A stretch of DNA of 33,906 nucleotides from DATDRS01 sp035291605 (GTDB lineage: Bacteria > Chloroflexota > Anaerolineae > Anaerolineales > UBA6663). The stretch spans positions 1 through 33,906 of the forward strand of contig DATDRS010000245.1 of NCBI GenBank assembly GCA_035291605.1, given 5' to 3'. The notes under the pieces were generated by a model, which saw only the letters and a program-made list of their open reading frames with translations, was not told the DNA's origin and did not search any database. Positions 25,792 through 33,867 of this stretch are shown here, in pieces (the stretch's first letter is position 1; every line of letters begins with the position of its first letter). The position numbers and the translations under genes were made by a program.

Positions 25792-27240
25792 ATGGACCTT
25801 CAGTCCGACCTGATCATCCAGAACGGCATGGTGGTCACCGCAAACGATGCAGTCCAGGCCGACGTCGCCATCAGGGGCGACAAGATCGCCGCAATCGGAC
25901 ATGGCCTGGCCGCCAGAGAGTCGCTCGACGCCGGCGGCCTGCTCGTGATCCCGGGCGGTGTGGACCCGCACGTTCACCTGCAGTACCCGCAGGGGCCGAA
26001 CCGCGTCGTGTCCTCCGACGACTGGCTGACCGGCACCGTGGCGGCTGCCTGCGGCGGCACAACCACGGTCATTGACTTCGTGGAGGCCCGCCCTGGCCAG
26101 ACATGGATGCAGGCTTTCGAGGCGCGGCTGGCCGAAGCCGAACCGCAGGCGGTGATTGATTTTGGATTCCACATGAGCTGCAACCGCGCCGACGAAGCCA
26201 GCCTGGCCGAGGTCGGGCCGGTGATCGAGGCTGGGATGCCGAGCTTCAAGATTTACATGGCCTACGACGGCATCCGCCTGACCGACCCGGAGATGCTGCT
26301 GGCGCTGGAAGCCCTGGCCGAGCACGGCGGCCTGGCCATCGTGCACGCCGAGAACCATTTCGTCATCACGAGGCTGGTGCAGCGGCAACTGGCCGCCGGG
26401 CACGTCGAGCCGCGCTGGCACCTGCACACCCGCCCGGCGGCGGGCGAGGCCGAGGCCACCGAGCGCGCGCTGGCGATGGCCGAGATCGCCGGCGCACCGA
26501 TGCACATCGTTCACGTCACGACGGCGCGGGGGCTCGAGGCGATCCGGCGCTTTCGCGCGCGCGGCCGGCCGGTCACCGGCGAAGTGTGCACCCAGCACCT
26601 GCTGCTGACGGAGGCTCTCTACGACCAGCCCGGCTTCGAACCGGCCAAGCACAGTATGGCCCCTCCCCTGCGCACCCCGGCGGACCTTGCGGCCATGTGG
26701 GCCGGCCTGCAGGATGGCAGTCTCGACTTCGTCGTGACCGACCATTGCCCTTTCACGCTGGCCCAGAAACGCGGCCAGCGCCGCACGCCGGAGTTCCGCC
26801 GTCTGCCGGGAGGCACAATCCGATCCGAGCCTGAAGCGCCCTGGTGCGAGGGCCTGCCGCCCTTCAACCAGATTCCGGGTGGCGCGCCGGGCATTGAGAC
26901 CCGGATGCCGCTGGTCTACCACTTCGGCGTGAACGAGGGCCGGCTGTCGCTCACCGAGTTTGTCAACCTGACCAGCACCGCCGCCGCCAAGCTGTACAGG
27001 CTCTATCCGCGGAAGGGGACGATTGCTCCGGGCGCAGATGCCGATCTGGTGCTGTTCGATCCTGGTCGAGAAGTCACCATCTCCGCCGAATCGCTCCACC
27101 AGAATTGTGACTATACGCCTTACGAGGGATTTCGTGTGAAAGGCTGGCCGCGCACGGTGCTCAGCCGGGGAGAGGTGATCGTGCGCGACGGGGAATTCGT
27201 TGGGAAGGAAGGGCGGGGGAGGTATCTCAAACGCGCTTGA
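25792..27240 (+). CDS. Hydantoinase/dihydropyrimidinase
   Basis: Cyclic-amide hydrolase of the amidohydrolase superfamily (482 residues) that opens dihydropyrimidine or hydantoin rings. The binuclear metal site is complete: H60 and H62 (HVH), carbamylated lysine K153 (FKIYMAY), H185, H241 and D317 (VTDHCPF). The ATG has AGGAG upstream. Positioned directly after the ECF genes it probably acts on the imported compound; no N-carbamoyl-amino-acid hydrolase gene is visible to complete the pathway. Similar hyuA-type enzymes sit with molybdenum hydroxylases in anaerobic nucleobase catabolism clusters, and remnants of such a hydroxylase lie at 30.7-31.6 kb. The exact substrate is undetermined. Confidence 0.93.
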   Translation: MDLQSDLIIQNGMVVTANDAVQADVAIRGDKIAAIGHGLAARESLDAGGLLVIPGGVDPHVHLQYPQGPNRVVSSDDWLTGTVAAACGGTTTVIDFVEARPGQTWMQAFEARLAEAEPQAVIDFGFHMSCNRADEASLAEVGPVIEAGMPSFKIYMAYDGIRLTDPEMLLALEALAEHGGLAIVHAENHFVITRLVQRQLAAGHVEPRWHLHTRPAAGEAEATERALAMAEIAGAPMHIVHVTTARGLEAIRRFRARGRPVTGEVCTQHLLLTEALYDQPGFEPAKHSMAPPLRTPADLAAMWAGLQDGSLDFVVTDHCPFTLAQKRGQRRTPEFRRLPGGTIRSEPEAPWCEGLPPFNQIPGGAPGIETRMPLVYHFGVNEGRLSLTEFVNLTSTAAAKLYRLYPRKGTIAPGADADLVLFDPGREVTISAESLHQNCDYTPYEGFRVKGWPRTVLSRGEVIVRDGEFVGKEGRGRYLKRA

Positions 27241-27333
27241 CCCGCCCAGGCCCTGAAGCGGGCTCTGCAAAACCGGCCAGTCCCGTCGTTCATGCAGAAT
27301 GCGGCTCCAGGTGCATGGGGGCGCCGACCATAC

Positions 27334-27373
27334 GGAGGTTTCGATGCGAACGTTCAAGTGCTATGACTGCCAA
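27334..27373 (+). repeat. 40-bp direct repeat, copy 2
   Basis: This matches 22297-22336 with two differences and covers the ribosome-binding site and first ten codons of the intact zinc-ribbon gene. The two copies enclose the ECF-hydantoinase block. Confidence 0.85.
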
Positions 27374-27538
27374 CACACCTGGCAACTACCGCACGGCGAG
27401 GGAGGCAGAGGGGCGGATCTGGTCTGCCCCCGCTGCGGGAGCAAAAACATCCACCGCGCAGAGGCGGATCGCGGACGCCGTCGCCGCGCGCGTGGCCGGG
27501 CGCCATCGCAGGCAGACAACCCGACGCAGGGCAAATAA
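27344..27538 (+). CDS. Small zinc-ribbon protein of the CODH region
   Basis: The 64-residue protein starts at ATG 27344 behind GGAGG. Cysteines C6, C9, C28 and C31 form a zinc ribbon (CYDC...CPRC), followed by a very basic tail (RGRRRRARGR). It resembles FmdB-type small regulatory or accessory zinc ribbons, but no partner is known. A 5' fragment of the same gene lies just after cooS. Together with cooC downstream this suggests that the gene was originally cooS's neighbour and belongs to CODH maturation or regulation. Confidence 0.8.
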   Translation: MRTFKCYDCQHTWQLPHGEGGRGADLVCPRCGSKNIHRAEADRGRRRRARGRAPSQADNPTQGK

Positions 27539-27571
27539 TGCCCTGCCATCGAGAAAGCGAGGGAAACGACG

Positions 27572-28471
27572 ATGTCAGATAGAGGCAGATCGCTATCCGG
27601 CCGGCGAATCGGCGTATTTGGAAAAGGAGGCGCCGGAAAGAGCACGGTAGTCGTCCTGCTCGCCGGGGCGCTCCGCGAGCGAGGCTACGCTGTCTGCGTC
27701 CTGGACGCCGACTCGACCAACATTGGACTGCCGCAGGCCTTCGGGCTAAGCCAGTCCCCTGTTCCGCTGATGGAATACTTCGGCGGCATGGTGTTCAGTG
27801 GGGGAGTGGTCACCTGCCCCGTCGATGATCCCACGCCGCTGGCTGGGGCCGAGATCGCCCTGGATGATCTCCCCGGCCAATACCTCGGTCGAAACCGGGA
27901 AGGGATCACGCTGCTGGCTGCCGGGAAGATAGCCGATCAAGGCCCCGGCGCAGGGTGCGATGGGCCGGTCGCCAAAATCGCCCGCGATCTCCGGATTGAC
28001 ACACATGGTGAGCCTCCGGTCACACTGGTGGACTTTAAGGCCGGCTTTGAAGACTCGGCCCGCGGCGTCGTCACTGGACTGGATTGGGGGATCGTCGTAA
28101 TTGATCCGACCACCGCCTCGGTGGAGATGGCTGTCCACATGAAACGCATGGTCAAGTTGATCAAGGCCGGGGCCTTGCCTGCCACGAAGCACCTGGACAG
28201 TCCCGAACTCGTCGCGTGGGCTAACAAGATCTTCATGAGCGCGGCCATCCAGGATGTCCTGTTCGTGTTGAACCGGGTCCGCCATGAAGAGATGGAACTG
28301 TACCTGCGCCGCAAACTGAGCGAGAGAGATATCGAGCCGATCGGGGTCATCTACGAAGACACGGCAATTTCTGCCGCGTGGCTGACTGGGGCACCGATTG
28401 ACGCGGCCAAGGCGAAAGATGAGGCAGGAAGAATCATAAGCGAACTAGAAGCGATCTTAGAGCCCCGATGA
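27572..28471 (+). CDS. cooC: CooC-type P-loop ATPase, CODH maturation factor
   Basis: The 299-residue protein belongs to the MinD/CooC group that loads nickel into CODH using ATP. The deviant Walker A GKGGAGKST is at 17-25, and DADSTNIGLPQ carries the family's switch region. Canonical CooC dimers bind metal through a CxC pair; here the corresponding region reads GAGCDGPVAK, with only one cysteine. The rest, including the VDFKAGFED stretch, is well formed. The exact metal-handling mode is therefore uncertain. It follows the zinc ribbon by 33 bp, and cooS is about 5.3 kb upstream across the ECF-hydantoinase block. Confidence 0.85.
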   Translation: MSDRGRSLSGRRIGVFGKGGAGKSTVVVLLAGALRERGYAVCVLDADSTNIGLPQAFGLSQSPVPLMEYFGGMVFSGGVVTCPVDDPTPLAGAEIALDDLPGQYLGRNREGITLLAAGKIADQGPGAGCDGPVAKIARDLRIDTHGEPPVTLVDFKAGFEDSARGVVTGLDWGIVVIDPTTASVEMAVHMKRMVKLIKAGALPATKHLDSPELVAWANKIFMSAAIQDVLFVLNRVRHEEMELYLRRKLSERDIEPIGVIYEDTAISAAWLTGAPIDAAKAKDEAGRIISELEAILEPR

Positions 28472-28526
28472 ATGGCGCGAATCATGACACCTTCAATGGC
28501 AGACGCAATAGCGCGAGGATGAGGCA

Positions 28527-29093
28527 ATGGCTATACGAGAGATCCTGCTGTATCCCCAACACAGCGCTGCGCTGCGCAGGAAAAGCGAACCGATCGCGTC
28601 GTTCAGCGCCAGCGTGAAACGGGTGATCCGCGATCTCAAAGACACGCTCATGTCTCGGCCCGATGGGGTCGGGCTGGCTGCGCCTCAGGTAAACGTTCAC
28701 CAGCGAGCAGCGATCGTTCGGTTGCGGGCCGGACCCTCCAGGCAGGGCAGTGAGGCCGGCCCGCCTGTTGCCCTGATCAATCCGCAAATCGTCGAGGCGC
28801 GAAACGAACAAAAGGATTCTGACGGCTGCCTCAGTTTTCCTGGCCTGTACGGGCGCACCATCCGCCCCCATTATCTGAGGGTCAGCAGCCTGGATGAGCA
28901 GGGCAGGCCCTTCGACTGGGTCTTTGAGAGCTTCGATGCCGTCGTCGTCCACCACGAGATAGACCATCTGGACGGCGTGCTGTTCATCGATCGCATTGAG
29001 GGTCTGGAGGACTTGTACCGCGTACACGCCGATGGGAGCGGCCACCTGGTACGGGCGCCGGTAAAGCTGCCAGTGCCCCTTGGAAGGGAGTGA
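28527..29093 (+). CDS. def: Peptide deformylase
   Basis: Metalloenzyme that removes N-formyl groups from nascent proteins. The 188-residue product has the three motifs: GVGLAAPQV (47-55), a DGCLSFPG motif with C101 (Asp replaces the usual Glu), and HHEIDHLDG with H143, E144 and H147. The ATG is preceded by GAGG. A deformylase gene in a CODH cluster is unusual, and it would normally be a second copy. It may serve a dedicated role in maturation, or be a chance neighbour. It is 7 bp from the radical SAM gene. Confidence 0.93.
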   Translation: MAIREILLYPQHSAALRRKSEPIASFSASVKRVIRDLKDTLMSRPDGVGLAAPQVNVHQRAAIVRLRAGPSRQGSEAGPPVALINPQIVEARNEQKDSDGCLSFPGLYGRTIRPHYLRVSSLDEQGRPFDWVFESFDAVVVHHEIDHLDGVLFIDRIEGLEDLYRVHADGSGHLVRAPVKLPVPLGRE

Positions 29094-29099
29094 GCGCGA

Positions 29100-30104
29100 G
29101 TGAAATTCGTGTTTGGCCCGGTTCCTTCGCGGCGGCTGGGGCAGTCATTGGGGATTGACACGATCCCGCTGAAGACCTGTAACTGGAACTGCGTCTATTG
29201 CCAGTTGGGCCGCACCGTCCCCTTGACGAACGCGCGCCGCGAGTATTACCCGCGCGAAGACATCCTGGCCGAAGTGAAAGAGGTATTGGAGGCGCACAGG
29301 CCGGGCGAGATCGACTGGGCCACCTTCGTCGGGTCGGGTGAGCCGACGCTCCACGCCGGCATCGGCTCGTTGATTCGACGGGTGAAGGCGCTGACCGACC
29401 TGCCGGTCGCAGTCATCACCAACGGGTCGCTGCTGTATCTGCCGGAAGTCCGCGAGGCATTGTCGGCCGCCGATGCGGTGCTGCCAACGCTGGATGCCGG
29501 TACGCCTGAGCTGTATCGCACGCTCAACCGGCCGCATCCCGAGGTCACCTTCGAGCGCCTGGTGGAGGGATTGATCGCCTTCCGGCAGCAGTACACCGGC
29601 AAATTGTGGATCGAAGTGATGCTGGTCCGCGGCCTGAACGACGCCGAACAGGCTCTGCGCGACATCGCGGCCGTACTGCGCAGGATCGGGCCGGACGAGG
29701 CGCACATCAGCCTGCCGACACGACCACCGGCCGAGACCTGGGTGCAGCCGCCGGGCGAGGAAGGTTTGATGCGGGCCGTAGCGATCTTGGGCACCATTGC
29801 TCAGGTGATCCATCCGGCCGAGGGCAGTTTCGACCTGTCGGGATACGACAATGTGGTGAATGCCGTCGTCGGCATCATCACCCGCCACCCGATGCGCGAG
29901 GCCGAACTGCGGCACGCACTGGAAAGGTGGACACCAGATCAGGTTGAAGAGGCTCTCATCGAACTGGCCGCCAGTGGACAGGCGCAGGTGGTCGAACGCT
30001 ACGGCGTACGCTTCTGGAGTGCTGCACCTGCGCGCTATCCCGATGTATCACAGAGTTCCCGTGTTGCGCCCGGGCGCCACAGCAGAGGCGGCGAAATTGA
30101 TTGA
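29100..30104 (+). CDS. Radical SAM protein
   Basis: This 334-residue protein (COG0731-like) has the radical SAM cluster motif C27-x3-C31-x2-C34 (TCNWNCVYCQLG), followed by GSGEPTLH for SAM binding. The MKFVFGPVPSRRLGQSLGID start is characteristic of this group. The C-terminal 85 residues hold a winged-helix-like region (MREAELRHALERW). Reaction unknown. The GTG start has a GGGAG nearby. It follows def by 6 bp, so the pair is co-translated; a role in CODH-region cofactor chemistry is only a guess. Confidence 0.88.
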   Translation: MKFVFGPVPSRRLGQSLGIDTIPLKTCNWNCVYCQLGRTVPLTNARREYYPREDILAEVKEVLEAHRPGEIDWATFVGSGEPTLHAGIGSLIRRVKALTDLPVAVITNGSLLYLPEVREALSAADAVLPTLDAGTPELYRTLNRPHPEVTFERLVEGLIAFRQQYTGKLWIEVMLVRGLNDAEQALRDIAAVLRRIGPDEAHISLPTRPPAETWVQPPGEEGLMRAVAILGTIAQVIHPAEGSFDLSGYDNVVNAVVGIITRHPMREAELRHALERWTPDQVEEALIELAASGQAQVVERYGVRFWSAAPARYPDVSQSSRVAPGRHSRGGEID

Positions 30105-30155
30105 GTTGCCGAAAGTCCGCCCTATCCGGCCACTTGGGTTCCAGAGGAGGTTACT

Positions 30156-30644
30156 ATGACTCTCGTAATGGGTTTAATTCGGCAGGGAGAAAATGTTACT
30201 GCGTCCATTCAGAAGCTAAACGAGGCTGGCTTCACCCGGGAGAGCATCAGGGCGATTACGGATGAGAACGAAGTGAAGAATCTCTTAGGCGGCGACCCAC
30301 GCAGTACGGTGGCCAGATATGCTGCATGGGGAGTTGGTATTGGCATTGTTACATACGGCATCTTTGGTCTGGCCTGTGCCTGGTGCCAATGCTCTCTGTG
30401 CGGCTATGGACCGGCCTGGGGCATCGTGGCCTTCGTTGGGGCCGTCTTGGCGGGCACATTTGTCGGCGGTGTCCTGGGCAGCTTCGCAGGCATGGCCGAG
30501 TCTGAGGAACAGGCATACTATGTTCAAGGCGTGCAGTCTGGTGGCAAACTGCTTGCTCTTCGAGTAGACAAAGAACAGGCCATAACGGCCAAGCGTGTCC
30601 TAATGCAAGCGCACGCGGCTGGCGTGAGATCGCTCCAGAGGTGA
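30156..30644 (+). CDS. DUF1269-like membrane protein with a Cys cluster
   Basis: The 162-residue protein begins with AGAGGAGG five bases upstream of ATG 30156. It has a small alpha/beta N-terminus (about 1-40), then two Gly-rich hydrophobic segments (about 55-73 and 88-111). Between them lie C74, C77, C79 and C82 in a CX2CXCX2C array. The C-terminal part (YYVQGVQSGGKLLALRVD) resembles stress proteins of the YflT/DUF1269 type. Such proteins usually lack this Cys array, which could bind metal at the membrane surface. Function unknown; it follows the radical SAM gene. Confidence 0.7.
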   Translation: MTLVMGLIRQGENVTASIQKLNEAGFTRESIRAITDENEVKNLLGGDPRSTVARYAAWGVGIGIVTYGIFGLACAWCQCSLCGYGPAWGIVAFVGAVLAGTFVGGVLGSFAGMAESEEQAYYVQGVQSGGKLLALRVDKEQAITAKRVLMQAHAAGVRSLQR

Positions 30645-30718
30645 GGAAGAGCCGGGCGATTTAAGGAGCGTCGTGCGGCTAGACCGCTAAGGTAAAGGCA
30701 CGGGAAGGCGATGCTGCC

Positions 30719-31423
30719 ATGGCAATCCACACAAAGCAAGAATCAATGGAGGGCGCGGCAAAGCGAATGGACGGGACCATCAGGAGGTTGAGGCTGGATG
30801 CGCATGCCTCACTTGAGGCCGTTTACGAGGCGCCTGAAAGCCCGGACGTGTTCCGTCGCAGCCTCGACGGCGCGCTCAACCGGCAGTCGCGAAATGAGAT
30901 CACGGTCGAACAGGCTGTGCTGTCACCCGATTTAGCCCCGCAGTGGATAGCGGCGCTGCTGGCTCTCGACGCCCGGGTGGGCTTTGTCGAAGAGGCACAA
31001 GAAGCAGCGTTAGCCGATTTTCTGCGGCGCGCTGGGCCGGATCACGGCGGGATAGCTGCCGTGCACGTACCCCTGAGCGTGCCTGGTAGCGTATCGGGTG
31101 AAGCCTACTTGGTGCGTACCTATGCAGGTGCGCCGATTGTGGCCGCCATCGCCGTGGTTATTCTGACGGAGGGTTTCGTCTGCCAGGCTCGCCTGGCTCT
31201 GACGGGAGTCTGGCGCGAGCCTGCCCGGCTGGCAGACTCAGCTGATCTCCTGGTCGGCGGCCCATTGATCGTCAGGCGCATCCGGCGGGTGGCCGAAGCC
31301 ATTGGGCAGGAAGTCACCCCACGCGACGATGGTCTGGGCACTGCCGCACCTCCCCAGGCCATCGCCGGTGTGCTGACTTACTGCGCCCTCGAACAGTGCC
31401 GGAAAGGAGCCTGCGGTCTATGA
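30719..31423 (+). pseudogene. Molybdenum-hydroxylase FAD subunit, C-terminal part
   Basis: Residues about 95-234 match the C-terminal domain of CoxM/XdhB-type flavoprotein subunits (VCQARLALTGVWREPARLAD, then AEAIGQEVTPRDDGLGTAAPPQAIAGVL). The N-terminal FAD-binding module is absent; residues 1-85 show only a trace of its end (LSPDLAPQWIAALLALDARV). The frame is open and the ATG 30719 has a GGGAAGG-type ribosome-binding site, so it may be expressed, but it should not bind FAD. Its stop overlaps the truncated 2Fe-2S gene (ATGA), an arrangement kept from a Mo-hydroxylase operon whose large subunit is not in the window. Confidence 0.7.
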
Positions 31424-31563
31424 GCGAACAACCTAGCCGCATCGCTCTCACGATCAATGGAGCCAACAAACAACTGACGGTCGAGCCGCACGAGAAACTG
31501 CTCGACGTGCTGCGCCGCGAATCCTATGTGAGCGTCAAGCGCGGGGTGGAGGAGCGATTTTAG
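31420..31563 (+). pseudogene. Truncated 2Fe-2S subunit of a molybdenum hydroxylase
   Basis: The 47-codon frame starts with the family-specific RIALTINGANKQLTVEPHEKLLDVLRRESYVSVKRG and then switches to VEERF-stop. In CoxS/XdhC-type subunits the next residues carry the cluster cysteines (GCGxGxCGAC), which are lost here. The ATG overlaps the FAD-subunit stop. The junction near 31,540 is probably a deletion or insertion breakpoint. Confidence 0.85.
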
Positions 31564-31653
31564 GCCATTACAGACTGATGATTGGAACGGGTCAGATCAA
31601 GAAGCCCGGTCGCGCCCCGCATCCGGTAGCGGCTTCGCCCGATAGTGATGTGC

Positions 31654-32295
31654 ATGGCAACGCTGTATTGTCGGTCAACACTTACTTTAATGCTGGTGAT
31701 GAGCCTGTTCGGACTGGTTACCTGTGCGGCGCCGTCTGGCCCAAGCGCCACGCCCGATCCTCTGGCGACGCCGGTCATGCCGGCCAACCCCTCGCTGGTC
31801 GACCACGGGCGTGAGGTCTACTACTATCACTGCATGCCGTGTCATGGTGACAGGGGCCAGGGGCTGACCGATGAGTGGCGCGCGGTGTGGAGTGACGATC
31901 ACCAGAACTGCTGGGCCCGCGGCTGTCACGCTGGCCGGTCCGGCGACGCGGGCTTCCCGATCCCGCGCAAGGTCCCGTCGGTCGCCGGCGTTCCCGGAGC
32001 GCTGGCGCGTTTCGCCACGCCAGACGATCTTTTCGACTACCTGCGCAGCACCCAGCCCCCGCAGGAGCCCGGCCGTCTCGGCGACGCCGAATACCGCGCG
32101 CTCGCGGCATTCCTGCTGCGTCTGAATGGGCGATCCACAGTTGCGCCACTTGCTGGGGTGCATGCGATTCTGGCTGCGATTGCACTGCTGGCGGGGATCC
32201 TGTTCGCCAAGCGGCTGCTCTCGGGGCGCGCGCCCAGGCCTGGTGCAGGCCCTACCACAAGGTGGGCCAGCCCTGAAGGCGGCCGAGGCCCATGA
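31654..32295 (+). CDS. Membrane-anchored c-type cytochrome
   Basis: The predicted 213-residue protein has a hydrophobic signal segment (about 9-23) ending at a lipobox-like LVTC (C24), so it is a lipoprotein or signal-anchored. C60-x2-C63-H64 is a heme c site (YYHCMPCHGDRGQG). A second pair C86-x4-C91-H92 could attach another heme with unusual spacing. FPIPRKVPSVAG and DLFDYLRSTQPPQEPG follow, and a C-terminal membrane helix spans about 168-188. Start candidates are GTG 31645, ATG 31648 and ATG 31654, none with a good ribosome-binding site. A periplasmic-side electron carrier is likely; its partner is unknown. Confidence 0.82.
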   Translation: MATLYCRSTLTLMLVMSLFGLVTCAAPSGPSATPDPLATPVMPANPSLVDHGREVYYYHCMPCHGDRGQGLTDEWRAVWSDDHQNCWARGCHAGRSGDAGFPIPRKVPSVAGVPGALARFATPDDLFDYLRSTQPPQEPGRLGDAEYRALAAFLLRLNGRSTVAPLAGVHAILAAIALLAGILFAKRLLSGRAPRPGAGPTTRWASPEGGRGP

Positions 32296-32384
32296 AAGGA
32301 TGGCCGCGCAACGGCGAGTTGTCGCGACGGCGGGGGCGATATCTGAGGCGAGAGTTTAGCCCATGAAGAATGGAGGAACGCTAC

Positions 32385-33854
32385 ATGATTGACCTGACGG
32401 TTGACGAGGACTGCCTGGCCAGAACCGTGCAGCGCGCGCGCGAGCGCAGCATCATCATCCCCACGCTCAGACAACAAAGGGATCCGAGCCTGATCCCGGA
32501 TGCCATCAAGGCCCGTCTGAAGGACATCGGGCTGTGGGACATTACGCCGCTCAACCTGTTCCGCATTACCTGGAAGAACGAGCCAATGCCGCGCGGTGGA
32601 GGGTTCGGCGGCGTCAACTGTATTGAACTACCCTCGTCCCTGACCGGTGTGCCGGCGCGCATCCTGTGCCTGGTGGGCAAGTGGTTCCCGACCGGATCGC
32701 ATAAGGTCGGGGCCACCTTCGGCTGCCTCGCGCCGCGGTTGGTGACCGGCCAATTCGACCCAACTCGCCAAAAGGCAGTCTGGCCTTCCACCGGCAACTT
32801 CTGCCGGGGCGGGGCCTATGATGCGACGTTGCTGGCCTGCGAGTCGATCTCCATCCTGCCAGAAGGGATGAGCCGCGAGCGCTTCGAGTGGCTCTCGAAA
32901 GTGTCGGGGGAGATCATTGCCACGCCGGGCGTCGAAAGCAACGTCAAAGAGATCTTTGACAAGGTCTGGGAACTGCGGCGGACGCGCCAGGACATCGTCG
33001 TCTTCAACCAGTTCGAGGAATTCGGCAACCACCTGTGGCACTACGAGGTCACCGGTCATGCGATGGAAGAAGTGCTGAAGAGAGAACTGGGGCCGCGTGA
33101 CCTCTACCGCGGCGTGGTCCTCACCACTGGCTCGGCCGGGACCATCGGCTGCGGCGACTACTTGAAAGAGGTCTTCCCGGCAAGCAAGGTGGCGGCCAGC
33201 GAAGCGCTACAGTGTCCAACCCTCTTGCTGAATGGCTTCGGCGGGCATCGCATCGAAGGGATCGGCGACAAGCACATACCGTGGATCCACAATCTCAAGA
33301 ACACCGACATGGTCATGGCCATTGACGACGAGGCCTGCATGAGCCTGGTGCGCCTCTTCAACGAACCAGTTGGCCGGGCCTACCTGGTCAAACAGGGTGT
33401 GCCGGAGACGTTGGTGCAGAACCTGGACCTGCTTGGCATATCCAGCATTGCGAATGTGCTCTCGGCCATCAAGTTCGCCAAATGGTATGAGTTGGGCGAG
33501 CACGACGTGGTGTTGACCGTGTTCACCGACTCGATGGAGCTGTATCAGAGTCGCCTGCGAGAACTGCGCCAGGCGCACGGTCAGTACACCGAGACAGAGG
33601 CCGCCTCAGCCTACCATCGCTATCTGCTGGGATGCACGACGGGCGACGTGGAAGAACTGGGCTATTGGGATCGCCGGCGCATCCACAATCTCAAGTATTT
33701 CAGCTGGGTCGAACAGCAGGGCAAGACCTACGACGCGATCATGGCCCAGTGGTATCAGCCGGATTACTGGACTCAGACCCATGCGCAGGTTGCGGAGATG
33801 GATGCCCTGATCGAGTCGTTCAATGATCGGAGTGGCCTGCTGAGTAGACTCTAG
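32385..33854 (+). CDS. PLP-dependent fold-type II enzyme of unknown specificity
   Basis: The 489-residue protein belongs to the tryptophan-synthase-beta/cysteine-synthase superfamily. K107 in TGSHKVGA is the PLP lysine, STGNFCRGGA (135-144) is the cofactor/substrate loop, and TTGSAGTIGCGDYL is the phosphate-binding Gly loop. The C-terminal about 150 residues are family-specific. ATG 32385 is chosen because GGAGG lies eight bases before it; the ATG at 32370 overlaps that ribosome-binding site. The reaction could be a beta-elimination or replacement on an amino acid. Linked hydantoinase and Mo-hydroxylase remnants suggest nucleobase or amino-acid catabolism, as for the ygeX-type lyase, but the sequence is not typical of that enzyme. 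Confidence 0.85.
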   Translation: MIDLTVDEDCLARTVQRARERSIIIPTLRQQRDPSLIPDAIKARLKDIGLWDITPLNLFRITWKNEPMPRGGGFGGVNCIELPSSLTGVPARILCLVGKWFPTGSHKVGATFGCLAPRLVTGQFDPTRQKAVWPSTGNFCRGGAYDATLLACESISILPEGMSRERFEWLSKVSGEIIATPGVESNVKEIFDKVWELRRTRQDIVVFNQFEEFGNHLWHYEVTGHAMEEVLKRELGPRDLYRGVVLTTGSAGTIGCGDYLKEVFPASKVAASEALQCPTLLLNGFGGHRIEGIGDKHIPWIHNLKNTDMVMAIDDEACMSLVRLFNEPVGRAYLVKQGVPETLVQNLDLLGISSIANVLSAIKFAKWYELGEHDVVLTVFTDSMELYQSRLRELRQAHGQYTETEAASAYHRYLLGCTTGDVEELGYWDRRRIHNLKYFSWVEQQGKTYDAIMAQWYQPDYWTQTHAQVAEMDALIESFNDRSGLLSRL

Positions 33855-33867
33855 CGGGAGAACTCTA

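Noticed and set aside
32292..32366. Arg-rich 24-codon frame with ATGA overlap after the cytochrome gene
   Set aside because: No homology or good ribosome-binding site; composition looks like random GC-rich sequence.
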